Source: Datisca glomerata (Eukaryota > Streptophyta > Magnoliopsida > Cucurbitales > Datiscaceae). From it: a DNA stretch of 64,000 bases. How positions within the stretch are numbered: position 1 is the first letter of the stretch; the number at the start of each line of letters is the position of its first letter. Positions 37,031-49,030 of this stretch are shown here, piece after piece. The position numbers and the translations under genes are program-made. The notes beneath the pieces were generated by a model. It saw only the letters and a program-made list of their open reading frames with translations, did not search any database and was not told where the DNA came from. The stretch is from contig QANY01008056.1 in assembly GCA_003255025.1 (NCBI GenBank), forward strand, positions 2,009-66,008. The letters run 5' to 3'.

Positions 37031-39130
37031 GTAATAGAAAGGGTAAAAGCAGCAGGATTTTTTAGTATTCAATAGTATTTTTGGAAAAAATAATTAAAAT
37101 ACAGTATTTTTGAAATAAATTTCAAAAGTAAGGTGTAATGGTACAGTTAAGACGAAAGCGTCTTGTAAAAGATGCCTTCGGGTGGCATGGTTACAAATGA
37201 GGTCACGTAGAAGACGTTTTTTGTGACGACGCCTTCATAAAAGTAGGTGTCTTTAAAAAAGATGTCTTCATTAATAGTAGAAGGCATCTTTTATAAAGAC
37301 GTTTTCAACGATACATTTAAAAGATCGTCAACACTCTTTCCCGTTGCCGTTCGTCATCGATTGTGGTCGGAGTTTTGTCATTTTGCCGGCATTACACCCT
37401 CTCTCTTATCTCACTCATTCACAAAAAAAAAATTTAATCTCTCAAATCAGTAGCAAGAACTCCTCAAACCCTAAGTATATTTCTAACTTATTTGATCTCT
37501 TAAATTTGTTCTTCAAATTTTGAATTTGTTCATTTTTTATGAATGTGTATGCATATATTTCATTAATTTTGTAATATCTCTCTTTAATCTCTCTCAAACT
37601 CTAGATTTTCATGTGTTTTGGGTTCTCAAATTTTAGATGCACTTTCTCAATTATGTGATATTTAAATTCTTAATTTGTAAAATTTTATTTATGAATGGGT
37701 TGATATATTATGAAATTGTTATTATTAACTTTGAATTTGTAGATTAATTTGTAGAATTTTTAGATCTAGTTTTGAAATTACTGTGTATTGCTTAGTAGGT
37801 TGACAAATGGGGGAAAGACATATGGTAGTTTTACGTTACATGAATGGTAATGTCGTAGTCGGTGCAAATGGAGTTTCTTATGATCAACCTTCAATGAAGA
37901 GAATTATAATTCACAAGAAGATTACTTTTAACGAGTTATATAATACTTTATGTGAAGCCTTATCAATTGACCGCTACATTGAAACTTGGACATAGTTTAT
38001 CGTTATCCACTTACTCTTGGTGCTGGGTCATTCAACTATGTGGGATTTCTAATACAGAATGATAACGATGCTCATGTGGTGTTTACTATTGTGCTTCAAA
38101 TTTCTCTTCCAAATACAATTGAGTTATATTTAACCGAAAATGCTAGAGATGTAGGATGTCTTAGCATAAACTTGTATAATGACAATATGTATGGTGGAGT
38201 TGAGGTACACGATAGTGCAACAATTTCTTCTCCATTCCATGACAATGACATGTATCCTACAGTGCAAGAAAATATACCTAGTAGTAGTTATTTGCCACAT
38301 GAAGATGCAGATACTCATATATGTTATGGTATCAGAGAATGACACAGCGATACATAACTCAACATGAGAGCGTTATATGATTTAATGGTAAGAGCCATAC
38401 ACGCCGCCGAGACGAACCATTTATGTCTCAGCAAGAGTCATACACGCCGCCGGTCTTTTATACATTTGGAGGGAGTCAATGACTCAACTTGGTTCCACTT
38501 CTGAACCATTTCATCAACCTCAACGGCGTAAAGGAGGACGAGCTGGTGCTCCTGGAGGATGAGGTAGAAGACGTGCCCGAAACTCACCTATAATGGAAGA
38601 TGTTCCAATAGATGAAGACTCACATATTGTGGAGGAAGATCCGTCGCTTATTGTTAAGATGAAGAAAGTGTAGCAGTTTTTATGGAGGAATGTTCATCAT
38701 CATAAGTAACTCAATTACAAACATATGAAAGACACTCAAGAAGAATGAGAAGACGACCACTGTATGGAACGTGATTGATTTATATTTTTTGTATTTGAAT
38801 TTTTATAGAATAATATAAAATGTAAAGTCATAAAATTTGTTAAAAATATATGTTGTTCATTGAGAATGTGTGGTAAAGTCATAAAATGTTCTGTAGCATG
38901 GATGATTTTTATGTGCAGGTTAGGTTGTTGATGATTTTTGTATGCAGGTGTGAGCTTCTGCACTGAAGAAGTATTTTGTAAAGACGATTTTTGTCAACTG
39001 GAATTCGTCTTTAAAAAAGACACCTTCCGACGTGACCGAATCCATCTTAATTTTTGAAATTAGTTTCAAAGCTACCTTATTTTCAAATTTCTTTTTTTAA
39101 AAATCACATTAAATTCAGAAATTCCCCAAA
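37031..39130 (+). mobile_element. Deleted Mutator-like (MULE) element
   Basis: The ends are imperfect long inverted repeats: around 37110-37145 TTGAAATAAATTTCAAAAGTAAGGTG faces, in reverse, the segment at about 39045-39080. Motifs AAGACG/CGTCTT and GATGCCTTC recur in both arms. The interior holds only a MULE transposase N-terminal region and a stray C-terminal coding scrap (38460-38680, rich in GRAGAPGG-type residues). The catalytic DDE part is absent, so it is non-autonomous. Borders are approximate. Confidence 0.5.
37807..38342 (+). pseudogene. MULE transposase N-terminal domain (two frames)
   Basis: The first frame, 37807-37995, begins MGERHMVVLRYMNGNVV and contains NGVSYDQPSMKRIIIHK and ITFNELYNTLCEAL. 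A shift near 37990 continues with VYRYPLTLGAGSFNYVGFLI and a DNDAHVVF..IELYL block, ending at 38342. This is the PB1-like N-terminal module I recognise in plant Mutator transposases. The zinc-finger and DDE parts do not follow. Confidence 0.6.
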
Positions 39131-39204
39131 AGCAGCAAACATGTTCTCAATCAACAAATGGGCGGAGGGTACCCAATCAGCCTCCACCAGATCAGCCACT
39201 TCCC

Positions 39205-41304
39205 ATATTTAAGGAGAAATGGTTAAGTAAGGTTAGTCTTAGTCAAGTTTAGTCTTGTAAAAGCCCTTGTGAAGACTAACAAAAATAACACTTCCAGAAT
39301 AAAAAAACAGTGAGAAATTGTTCTGCTACAAAACGTAAAAAAGCTCCATAAAAATTGCTCTTAAATGTTTTCACACACGCACACACTTATACACATATAT
39401 ATATGATCATTACAAGACATTTTTTTAGTCTCTTGATTTTCTCAACACATGAGATCTAAAGATTTACTGAGAATGACTTTTGTGAGACGATTCTCTAAAA
39501 GAACACAATGATTCTTCTTTTAAAGATTTGATTAACTATTAATCGTAGAAAAAAAATCATTCTGAGCAATTGTGTTCACAACACAATTCTCTGATTGATC
39601 AACTGATGGTCTAATCAACTCATTCATCAAGTTAGGCCATTCAAATAAAATCTGTATCTTTTTTTAGATAATGACGTATCAAATATTTAGAGATAATTAA
39701 AAAATAAAAATAATATTTAATTTTAATTTACCCAATACAATGAGACTAACTGTATAATGGTGCACAACTACAATGCCACATGGCATTGCAGTGTGCCATG
39801 AGGCAGCATAGTGCCTCACGACACCACTGTAGTGCCATGTGACACTAAAGTGTTGCACCCCTACTACTGTAGTGCCACGTGACACTACAATAGTCTGTTT
39901 CAATCTCTGATACCTAATCAGTGATTGACACGTGGTAATTACTACAAATTAAATATTTATTTTAATCAGATAAATATATAGATATCAGTTAATTCAAAAT
40001 TAACATATCCGATTACCCCTATCAACTAAATTATCCGTTATTCACAAATAACAGATTTAATTGATCTAAAATATTATCTAATAATGATTCAATTATCTAA
40101 TTTCATAAATTAGATATTCTGTCTCACTTATCGATAATTAAAAAAATAATCGATAATTACTTATATATATTAATTTCAAAAATTACGTTTATATATATAA
40201 ACAACTCAAATAATTAATCACACATAATTATCTCATAATTATGTACTTGTCCTAGAATAAAAATTCATTTGCAAGTTAGTCATTTTCTCATGCCCTGAAA
40301 TATTCACACCCTAAACTGCGTAGTATAGAGGTGACTTGGGGACCATTGACCTATAATCCTAAGCTCGAATAAACTAGATTATTAATTAAATAATCTTATT
40401 TAATAATTCCATTATTACTTCGCTATATATATAGAATTGAAATCTTAGTGATTATAGAATATATTTACAAAGTATTCTCATGTAGTCTACTCATATAATC
40501 AGTTCATGTGGTTCTATCCTCCAATTATTGGTTCGTAAATTAGAACTAGTCAAAATTACCATTTTATCATTCTAATTACATCTTGATCTTTAAGTACCAT
40601 TAATCCACTAGTAAATGACTAATTTATAATCTTATTATAAATTTGAGGTCAATAACCATTCAGATCCAGAATTAACACTTAAGGGAACCAATATACGATT
40701 CGTTAAGAAAGCTTGGATTTCAAATCTTGTAAGATCATGATCCCAGCCATTCATATCACTGAATCTCCAAAATAAAAGTCACTAGCCTATTTTACAAACA
40801 AACCTTAACGAGTGAATAAAAAAATCTAGTACACATGTATAGGAGTTCATGACTACTCAAGATTCAGACTGATCTACATATGATCATCAAATTGATGTAT
40901 ATTCAATCCTTATGATAAACGGCATATTGATAAAGATATTAATTCACATCGATCCAGTCATATATAATCTCATTATATAAAGTACATTCACTAAGATGTC
41001 TATCCAGATCAATGATCTGAATCTAAACCACACGCATTCATAATGTTTAGTGAACCGTACTAGCAACCATTCATTAAAGATTTCATACTTTAATATATTG
41101 CTGATAATTTTATTCATTATCTATTATCTTGATCCTCTCGTACTAATACAAGATCATAGTCTCATTAATGAATATGAAATTTTCAGATATTTATAAAAAT
41201 TATTCAACAATAATTTTAAAGAAAAATTATAAGAAAAATGTAATCCTCATTAAATTTCATATCAAAACATCAATACACATGCTTTGGGGGCATTACCCCC
41301 AACA
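39205..41304 (-). repeat. 3' LTR of the rearranged copia element (39-44 kb)
   Basis: On the minus strand it begins TGTTGGGGGTAATGCC at 41304, right after a copia-type polypurine tract (AAAGTGGGAGAT, 41305-41316 complement). Its matching LTR at 42911-44328 aligns from about 39511 upward. The part from about 39205 to 39510, including a TATATATATG tract, has no partner because the other copy is truncated. By eye the two LTRs are only about 90% identical, with large indels, so the insertion is old. A 260-bp block (about 40696-40955) is missing from the other copy. Confidence 0.65.
39755..39900. repeat. Palindromic tandem motif GTAGTGCCATGTGACACTA in the LTR
   Basis: Repeats of a ~23-bp partly palindromic motif (ACTGTAGTGCCACGTGACACT and variants, plus CATGGCATTGCAGTGTGCCATG). 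The partner LTR has only a short version at about 43170-43205, so the array has grown or shrunk in one copy. Confidence 0.6.
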
Positions 41305-41316
41305 ATCTCCCACTTT

Positions 41317-42151
41317 CCCTAAAGCAAATGTGGCATCTCTCTCAACCTCATGTTTCGCACATGACGCTCAAACAACTTCGTAGGAAGTGTCTTGGTAAAT
41401 AAGTCAGTCAGGTTTTGATCCAACATTATCTCCATAACAGTCAGAGCCAGATTTTGATCCAATATTATCTTCATAACATGTACATCACATTGGCCTATGA
41501 CCCAGATGTTGACTTTCGACTATCATTATATGATTCCTAATCAGTAGATCTAGTGGAGTTCAGGTCTCTACCTGAATAAACAAGCATATAGTTTCTCATT
41601 CTCCTAAAATACTTGAGAATGTGTTTTACTGCAATCCAGTGTTCCAAACCTAGATTTGATTGATAACGACTGACTATTCCCACTACAAAATAGATGTCTG
41701 GTCTCGTACAAAACCAGACATACATGATACTTCCAATTACTGAAGCATAGGAAACCTTTCTCGTATCCTCTTCCTCCCGAGATGTCTTAGGACATTGTTC
41801 CTTGGAGAGGATAATTCCATGTCTGGTCGGTAGTTGACCTTTCTTAGAATTTTTCATAGAGAATCTATGAAATACCTTATCAATATAAGATGACTGAGAA
41901 AGTACTAAGAGTTTGTTCTTCCTATCCCTTAGGATTTGGATATATAGAACATATCTCGCCTCTCCCAAATCTTTCATTTAAAATTTTTCAGCTAACGACT
42001 TCTTTACCTTTGAAAAAATTTCTACATCCTTCCCAATGAGCAGAATATCGTCGACATAAAGAATTAAGAAAACCACTATCTTATCTTTGATGTATTTATA
42101 AACACAGGATTCGTCAACATTTTCCTCGAAGCCATAAGACTTTATAATTAA
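41317..42151 (-). pseudogene. Copia RT/RNase H relic
   Basis: The minus frame 41977-41537 contains MKDLGEARYVLYIQILRDR, SYASVIGSIMYVWFCTRPDI and a YQSNLGLEHWIAVKHILKY block, which is the end of copia RT. Above it, 42070-41990 carries the catalytic region (LYVDDILLIGKD) and, upstream, a segment shared with 17306-17390. The relic stops abruptly at 42151, where the PP2C fragment starts; gag, protease and integrase are gone. Confidence 0.75.
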
Positions 42152-42866
42152 GTTTCATGATTCTAAACAAATCGTGGAAACTTTGAAAATAAGCTCGTCA
42201 AGGGTTTATTCATTAAATTTTTAATATCATAAAACATGTTTGTTGGAAGTAGTATCTAAAAAATGATCTTAGATTAAACACTTGGATAATATATTTAACT
42301 ATCCATCAACACTTTAAATATTAAAGTACTTTAGTTTTCAATTGTAATTCTTATATTGGCTTTATAGTTTTGTACGCTTCATTTAATTATTATTTTCAGG
42401 GATTTTATTTTAAATTTTGATTAATAACATCTATTGTTAATTCAACTTTATTTTGGTGTTTCAAACATTTTATATCGTGGAAATAGTAAAAGAAAAAGAG
42501 AGATAAAGTGACAATTGAATTCAGCGAATCAGAATAACTCTTTGTTGTTTTCCAAATGCTTTCGCCTTATTTAATAATCAAGTTGAGAGACTTATTTCAT
42601 TTTATTATCCCTGAAGAAATGCAAAAGGATTTCATGATGCGTATATGCTTAGGAAGGGGAAGGGAAAGATTATAATTACTCAGTAAAAGTCTTCCAATTA
42701 CAATATGTTGCCTTTTTAGGAATACATAATCGACTTGGATGAGGGAGATGTGATTGTTACAGCAACGGATGGCCTTTTTGACAATTTATATGAGCAAGAG
42801 ATTGCGTCAATTGTATACAAGTCATTGCAAAGAAGTCTGCAACCTCAAGTGCGTGGTTCACTCCTA
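42152..42866 (+). pseudogene. Duplicated PP2C fragment (intron 7 part, exon 8, start of intron 8)
   Basis: It matches 35612-36327 with four substitutions and one 1-base deletion over about 716 bp, about 99% by eye. It keeps the intron 7 acceptor and exon 8 (42721-42849). One change alters exon 8, IVSKSLQ becoming IVYKSLQ. It keeps intron sequence, so it was copied from DNA, not mRNA. It has the same orientation as the gene and is antisense to the copia element it sits in. It encodes only 43 residues of phosphatase and is not a gene by itself. Confidence 0.9.
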
Positions 42867-42910
42867 CCATTTACATCACCTTGGAATCCAGTGTTTTACT
42901 GCAATCAAGT
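42867..42910. other. Junction patch with a 16-bp copy of the RT relic
   Basis: Between the PP2C fragment and the truncated LTR. The 16 bases GTGTTTTACTGCAATC at 42891-42906 are identical to 41621-41636 in the neighbouring RT relic, same orientation. This looks like templated filler from break repair. Confidence 0.6.
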
Positions 42911-44328
42911 AAAGAACACGATGGTTCTTCTTTTAAAGATTTGATTAACTATTAATCGTAAGAAAAATCACTTTCAGCAATTTTGGTCACGACACAATTC
43001 TCTGATTGATCAACTGATGATCCGATTAACTCATTCATCAACTTAGGCCATTCGAATAAAATCTGTATCTTATTTTAGATAATGAGTTATTAGATATTTA
43101 GGGATAATTAAAAATTAAAAATAATAGTTAATTTCAAATTACCCAATACAGGGGGACCCACTATATAATGGTGCACAACTGTAGTGACACATGACACTAC
43201 AGTAATCCATGTCAAGACACGTGGTAATTATTGTAAATTATATATTTATTTTAATCAGATAAATATCTAGATATCAGTTAATTCAAAATTGATATATCTG
43301 ATTACCCCTATCAACTAAATTATCTGTTATTTCACAAATAATAGATTTAGTTGATCCAAAATATTATCTAATAATAATTTAATTATCTAATTTCATAAAT
43401 TAGATATTCTGTCTTACTTATCTATAATTAAAAAAATAATTGATAATTATTTATATATTAATTTCAAAAATTACATTTATATATAAATAATTCAATTAAT
43501 TAATCACACATAATTATTTCATAACTATGTATTTGCCTCAGAATAAAAATTCTGTTGCAAGTGAGTCATTTTCTCATGTCCTGAAATATTCACACCATAT
43601 ACTGCGTAGTATAGAGTTGACTTGGGGGACCATGAACCTATCATTCTAAGCTATAATAAAACATATTAATAATCTTATTTATTAATTCTATTATTAATCT
43701 ACTATAAATATAGAATTAAACTCTTAATAATTATAGAATGTTTTTACAAAGTATCATCATGTAGTCTACTGATATAATCAAATCATGTAGTTATGTCCTC
43801 CAATTATTGGTTCGTAAATTAGAACTGATCAAAATTACTGTTTTACCCTTCTAATTACCTATTGATCTTTAAGTATCATTAATCAACTAGTGAATGGCTA
43901 ATTTATAATATTATTATAAATTTGAGCTCAATACCATTCGGTTCTAGAATTAACAGTTTAGAGAACCAATATACGATCCAGTCATATATAATCTCATTAT
44001 ATAAAGTACATTCACTAAGATGCATGTCCACATCAATGATCAAGATCTAGATCACACGCATTCATAATGCTTAGTGAACCGTACTAGCAACCATTCATTA
44101 AAGATTTCATACTTTAATATGTTGCTGACAATTTTATTCATTATCTATGATCTTAATTCTCTCGTACTAATACAAGATCATTGTCTCATTAATGAATATG
44201 GAATTTCCAGTTATTTATATAAATTATTTAACAATAATTTAAAAGAACAATTATAAGAAAAATGTAATCCTCATTAAATTTCATATCAAAATGTCAATAC
44301 ACATGGTTTGAAGGCATTACCCCCAACA
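42911..44328 (-). repeat. Truncated 5' LTR of the rearranged copia element
   Basis: Partner of the LTR at about 39511-41304. It ends at 44328 with the complement of TGTTGGGGGTAATGCC. Its inner end is cut at about 42911, next to the filler, so no primer-binding site remains. Confidence 0.7.
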
Positions 44329-44399
44329 GTTTCTACTTCTTTTGATCAACATGAAAACTTAGAAAGAATGTAGGAAATTAATTTCTCGGCATAAGTATC

Positions 44400-44760
44400 T
44401 CGAAATAATGGTAATTTTTTTAAGTGACTTACAAATTGCACTGTACATAATATAGTTTATAGTGTAAACAAATTAAATAGGTATACTAGTAACATTAGTA
44501 AGGTACATTGGATTATTATTGAAAGAATTTTAAAATATCTTAAAGGTACCATTCATTATGGAATTCTATATGTTGACTTTCCAATAGATGAGACTAACGC
44601 TAATAGTGGTTATGTATTTACTCTTGGTGGAGGTGTTGTTGTGAGATCACTATTGTGAAAAATTGGGCTACTCTCTAGAAGCGCTCATGAAACAAGATAC
44701 GTGTGCATGATCGTCCATTGCACAAATCAGACTAGAATCTTATAAATTTCTCATATGTGT
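44400..44760 (+). pseudogene. Copia RT/RNase H scrap
   Basis: The + strand reads SRYTSNISKVHW-like residues, IERILKYLKGTIHYGILY, then a jump to SGYVFTLGGGVVV, and LLSRSAHETRYVC. These are consecutive landmarks of copia RT end and RNase H with an internal deletion. It is in the opposite orientation to the neighbouring element, so it is a separate insertion. Confidence 0.65.
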
Positions 44761-45702
44761 GTTGTATGTGGAAGTCTAACCAAAGAACCTACTTTTCAAG
44801 ACTTTAGTATGATATATATATGTGTGTGTGAATATGTATGTATATATGTGAGTGTCTATGTATATGCGTATGTATTTATACATGTATGTATGTATAAATT
44901 GGGGAGTATATATAAATAGTGCTAAGGAGGGAGTACTATCTTTGGGCATGAATTGCTCAATATATTTCATTGAAGTCCTTAAAAATATTATGATTAAATA
45001 TTAATAAATTTAAAATTAATGAGTAATGGTACTTTTAACATTTTGGATAATATTATCTAAATTATTTATATAAATTCCTAAATTTTTCTTATGTATCTAA
45101 TAAACAAATATTTTAAATTATTTTTAGCTCGTCTTTAATAATACCATTTATAATTACGTCTTATATCTTTGTTTGTTAGATTATATTTTTTTTTTAACAT
45201 AGTCAATTGTTTAAGTTAACTTTATTTAGATAATATACCTTAAAATGTATGGAATAATACGCATGAAAAACATAAAAATAATATCAAATTTAATTTTATT
45301 AGTTTAATATATTATTAGAATGCTAAAATTTGAAGTAACTATATTTGGTGATGTTTTTTTTTGTAAATTCTACAAATACTTGTTGATCTAACTATTTTAT
45401 GTTTATTACTTTTTCACCATCTGAAATACTATATTAATTAAATTTATATTATTTAGTTTATCACGTATAATACACGTTTTAAGAACTAGTATATATATAT
45501 ATATATAAGTTGGATATGGACTCTCGTAATTATGTCAAGTGGTATATTTAACTTTATAGCATGTGTGCATACCCTACTGAAATGATCTACTCTTTATCAA
45601 AAATTATTTAATATATTATGAACTTGATGAATTAACTAATTAATAATTATAAAAGTGGAATTCTTTTTTTAAACATGTGTGTGAAGTTATAAGGAAGAAC
45701 AA
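44761..45702. other. Very AT-rich spacer, no gene
   Basis: Contains TATG/TGTA microsatellite at 44808-44890 and a TA run at 45490-45506. Next to that run, CGTATAATACACG and AACTAGTATA resemble (reversed) a Helitron-type start, but no matching end was found. Confidence 0.35.
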
Positions 45703-45915
45703 CAAAAATGACAAATTTTTCAGCTCAAACTGTAAAAATGTTCAGAAACTTTTTTTTTTCAAAATGACCAAAATAATGTAAATAATTTGTTTACATCTGT
45801 GTAATTTTTGTACATAAATTGTTTACTTTAGTCATTTTTGCCATTGTTGCAAAAAATAAGTTTTTTGGTTATTTTACAATTTGAGCTGGAAAGTTGACTT
45901 TTCTTGTCATTTTTG
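45703..45915. mobile_element. MITE with ~35-bp terminal inverted repeats
   Basis: The left arm CAAAAATGACAA..CAGCTCAAACTGTAAAA (45703-45737) pairs with the reversed right arm CAAAAATGACAAG..CCAGCTCAAATTGTAAAA (45915-45872). A second inner inverted pair (CAAAAATGAC-like) lies inside. No coding capacity. A clear target duplication was not found. Confidence 0.65.
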
Positions 45916-46155
45916 AAAGGTATAATATTTTTATTTAGTGCACAAATAAATCACTACTCAAGTTTTAATACGAAAAGAGTGTTTTGTTATTTTGGAATTT
46001 TAAATTAGTTAAAACTTTTATTTCTTCATCTGAAACTATAATTGTTTTTTTTTGCTAAAAACTGCATTTTGTTTGATATAGTATCTTTATTAAAAAAATT
46101 AGCTAAAAAAAGTTTTCCTGAAATATTTTTTTTACAGTCAATATATATTTTTAAA
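45916..46155. other. AT-rich spacer
   Basis: No gene or repeat border recognised. Confidence 0.3.
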
Positions 46156-46216
46156 AAAGAGTAATTCTATATCGACCAAGTAATTGACCGAGTGATGAGA
46201 CAATAATTATACGTTA

Positions 46217-46757
46217 TGAATAGGAATAATTCTCGGTGTTCGGTCACATCAGCCGAGAAGAAAAATAATTAAAGCAAATGCCACGAAGCATTATGGGAAT
46301 AACTGAATTTGCCATGTTGGCAGATCTGAAAAAGATGATCAGAAGCTACTCGCCTAACTAAGGCAGCTGAAGTGTAAAAGTCACGTAGGAAGTCACAAAA
46401 GTCAGAGAAGCCAATCAAGGGAATCATAACCGTGGCAAAACTGGTATCAATCATTACAACCGTCAGGTTCGTCACACCGCCAAATGATTCAAATTCAAAA
46501 AGCTGTTAATACTGATAAGCAAGACTCAGTTATTCACCTAAAAGATGAAGAAAATCCTGGGAGATAAACTCAATCTCAAAAAATATTCGGATTATTCTCG
46601 CTTTATTTCGGAATTAAGTTGTATTACACGCCTATAAATACATGCCAAATTTTAAACTGAAGGATCATCGAATACAAGCCACTGCAAATTTCTTACTCTA
46701 GTGCTTATTTCTTCTGCTCTTGATACTTTCTATTTTAGAGGAAATTCATTTGAATTT
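46217..46757 (+). repeat. 5' LTR of the Tat element
   Basis: About 541 bp starting TGAATAGGAATAATTC and ending just before the primer site. It matches 58624-59168 along its length, with scattered substitutions. Confidence 0.8.
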
Positions 46758-46775
46758 TGGTGCTTTCATTGAGAG
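46758..46775 (+). promoter_or_regulatory. Primer-binding site of the Tat element
   Basis: TGGTGCTTTCATTGAGAG directly after the LTR. TTTGGTGCTTTCATTGAGAG is a form I have met at this place in plant Tat-type elements. The tRNA partner was not checked. Confidence 0.55.
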
Positions 46776-46817
46776 CCGAGAGAAAATGCTCGAGAAACTC
46801 ACCCAAAAACACTAAAC

Positions 46818-47923
46818 ATGCCTAGAACTAGATCCAACACAGCCTATAATGGAGACAATGAAGCCAAAAATACTAATGACCAAATAGATCAACCTACCCC
46901 ACTAGCGGAGATACTCCAGACAATTTTGACTGGGATGCGAGAGATGGAAGAACGAAACGCAGAAACGGAGCGCGATGCGTGGAGAGCTATGTAAGAACAT
47001 ATCCATGCTCTTCAACAAGAGATGGCTCAGCGCGTGCTGAGGTCATCCAAAGAGCAAATAACAAAGAATAGGACATCCTTTTAGAGAATAATAGGCGAGA
47101 GGCAAGATAAGAAAACCACGAGACTAGTAGAAACATGCAACGAGAAAAAGGGAAAATTCAATCTCAGAACCGAGAAAATGAGGTTGCAGAGGAGATGCGC
47201 CAATCTAAAATTATCAGCAATGAAGCTGTAGAAGAGTTACTGGAACGAAAGATGCTGGAGATGAGTAACCTGGGTAGTACTGGAAAAAGCGATCTTGATT
47301 CTCTCACCCGTACCTCGTTGAGTCTAGAGATTTTGCCGGTTCCTGTACCTAAGAAATTTGTGGCTCCAAAATTCAAGTGTTATGAAGGGAAGACAGATCC
47401 AATGGATCATCTACGCCATTTTAGGCAGATAATGGCTATGCATCAGCATGAAGATGATTTAATGTGCAGAATGTTCCCAACCAGTCTGGATAGAATGGCC
47501 TTAAAATGGTATCCTTCGTACCATATTCACTTGATTACTAATTTTGCTGTTATGTCTTCTGTCTTTCTGGAACAGTACTCCACATATCGAGAAGTAATGG
47601 AGAACAAAGAATACTTCCTCACGATCATGATCAAGGAAGGAGAATTCTTACGGGAGTACACCCATAGATTCAAAGACGAAATGGCAAAGGTGGAAAACTG
47701 TGATGATCGGATGGCCAGACAAGTTTTTAGAAGAGGGATAGGACCAAACTCACCCTTGTTCGAAGACTTGTCCAAAACAAAATCTTTATATATGGAAAAG
47801 ACTTTCCAAAGGGCTCAGAATTATATCACACTGGAAGAAGAAAAGAAGAGTTTGTTGAAGGCAAACAAACAAAAAAAGGAAGAATCACAGAAGCGAGAAA
47901 GGAATTCCAGATCAGAAAGGTAG
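46818..47923 (+). pseudogene. Tat gag
   Basis: The ATG at 46818 opens MPRTRSNTAYNGD, which reaches a stop at 46993. The main frame, 47135-47923 (262 aa), has a charged coiled-coil start and then a Retrotrans_gag core (PKFKCYEGKTDPMDHLRHFR, ALKWYPSY, FLEQYSTYR, LREYTHRFKDEMAKVENC). It stops before a zinc knuckle. Frameshifted in at least one place. Confidence 0.8.
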
Positions 47924-48265
47924 AGGACTGACAGGATAAACAAAACTGACGAAAGGGGTGGAAAATGAGGAAGAACAGAGTACCAAAGATAAGACTCGAG
48001 TAAAGTACATCCAAGGGACAAGGTCTACACACCGTTGACCCTCCCAGTGAATCAGATCTTAGAACAGATTAAGGACAAGCCATGGTTAAAAAGGCCCGCG
48101 CCACTTACAAAATAACCCAGTTACAAAGACAAGGAAACGTATTGTTCCTTCCACAGGAGTAGTGGACACTATACCAGAGATTTCTTCCAACTCAAATAAT
48201 ATATTGAAGAACTTATGAAAGATGGATATCTACGCCGGTTCGTGAAAAGAGAATAGCAGAAACAA

Positions 48266-48973
48266 GTGGCAGAAAAAAAATTGTGGTGTGAAAAGCGTGA
48301 CAACGAGAAACAACCGCTTCGCGTTGTTAGCACTATCATTGCACTAACGGAGCAAGAAGGAACAACAAGGGAGGAAAGGAAACAGTACTGTAAGAAACCA
48401 ATGTTGGAGAAGCGCATGGAGAACCACTCATCTGACAATAGGAATCTTCCGCTAATATTTGATGACCTAGATCTTGAACACGACGGACGCCATAACGATG
48501 CAGTTGTCATTTCGATACAGGTCAGTAATTTTCTTTTGAGATGAGTTCTGGTAGATGACGGAAGCGCGATCAACATATTGTACTGAACCACGTTAGAAAA
48601 GATGTCAATGGGAGATCAGAAGCTACAGGGGACCTCATAACCGTTGATAAGTTTTAATGGAGCTATCAGTTACTCAGAGGGGATCCTTACTCTCCCCGTA
48701 AGAGCTGAACCTTTTAATCATATGACTGAGTTTGTAATTCTGGATACTTCATCCCTATACAACGCCATTCTAGGAAGAACATGGCCGCATAAGATGAAAG
48801 TTGTACCATTAACCTTCTATCAAGTATTAAAATACCCCTCACCGGAAGGAATCAAGACCATCAAAGGAGACCAGGCTTCAGCCCGCATATGTTCTATGAC
48901 TCCATCAGAGTCTGCAAAGAAAAAGTGTACAGAAGAAGTAGAACTCAGACAGCCAAAGGAAACAACTCAATAG
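48266..48973 (+). pseudogene. Tat gag end and aspartic protease relic
   Basis: The frame 48266-48544 ends in LEHDGRHNDAVVISIQV, followed after a stop by VLVDDGSAINILY, where the usual D-S/T-G active site reads DDG. The frame 48644-48973 continues with FNHMTEFVILD and YNAILGRTWPHKMKVVPLTF, the second protease motif region. Confidence 0.7.
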
Positions 48974-49030
48974 CAATCAAATGACGACGGGTTAGACGGC
49001 CTGAGGTACGAGACTGGGGAACAGGCAGAG

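Noticed and set aside
42735..42944. 69-codon + frame starting with phosphatase sequence
   Set aside because: It is the copied PP2C exon 8 running into filler and LTR; no promoter or other exons, so not a gene.
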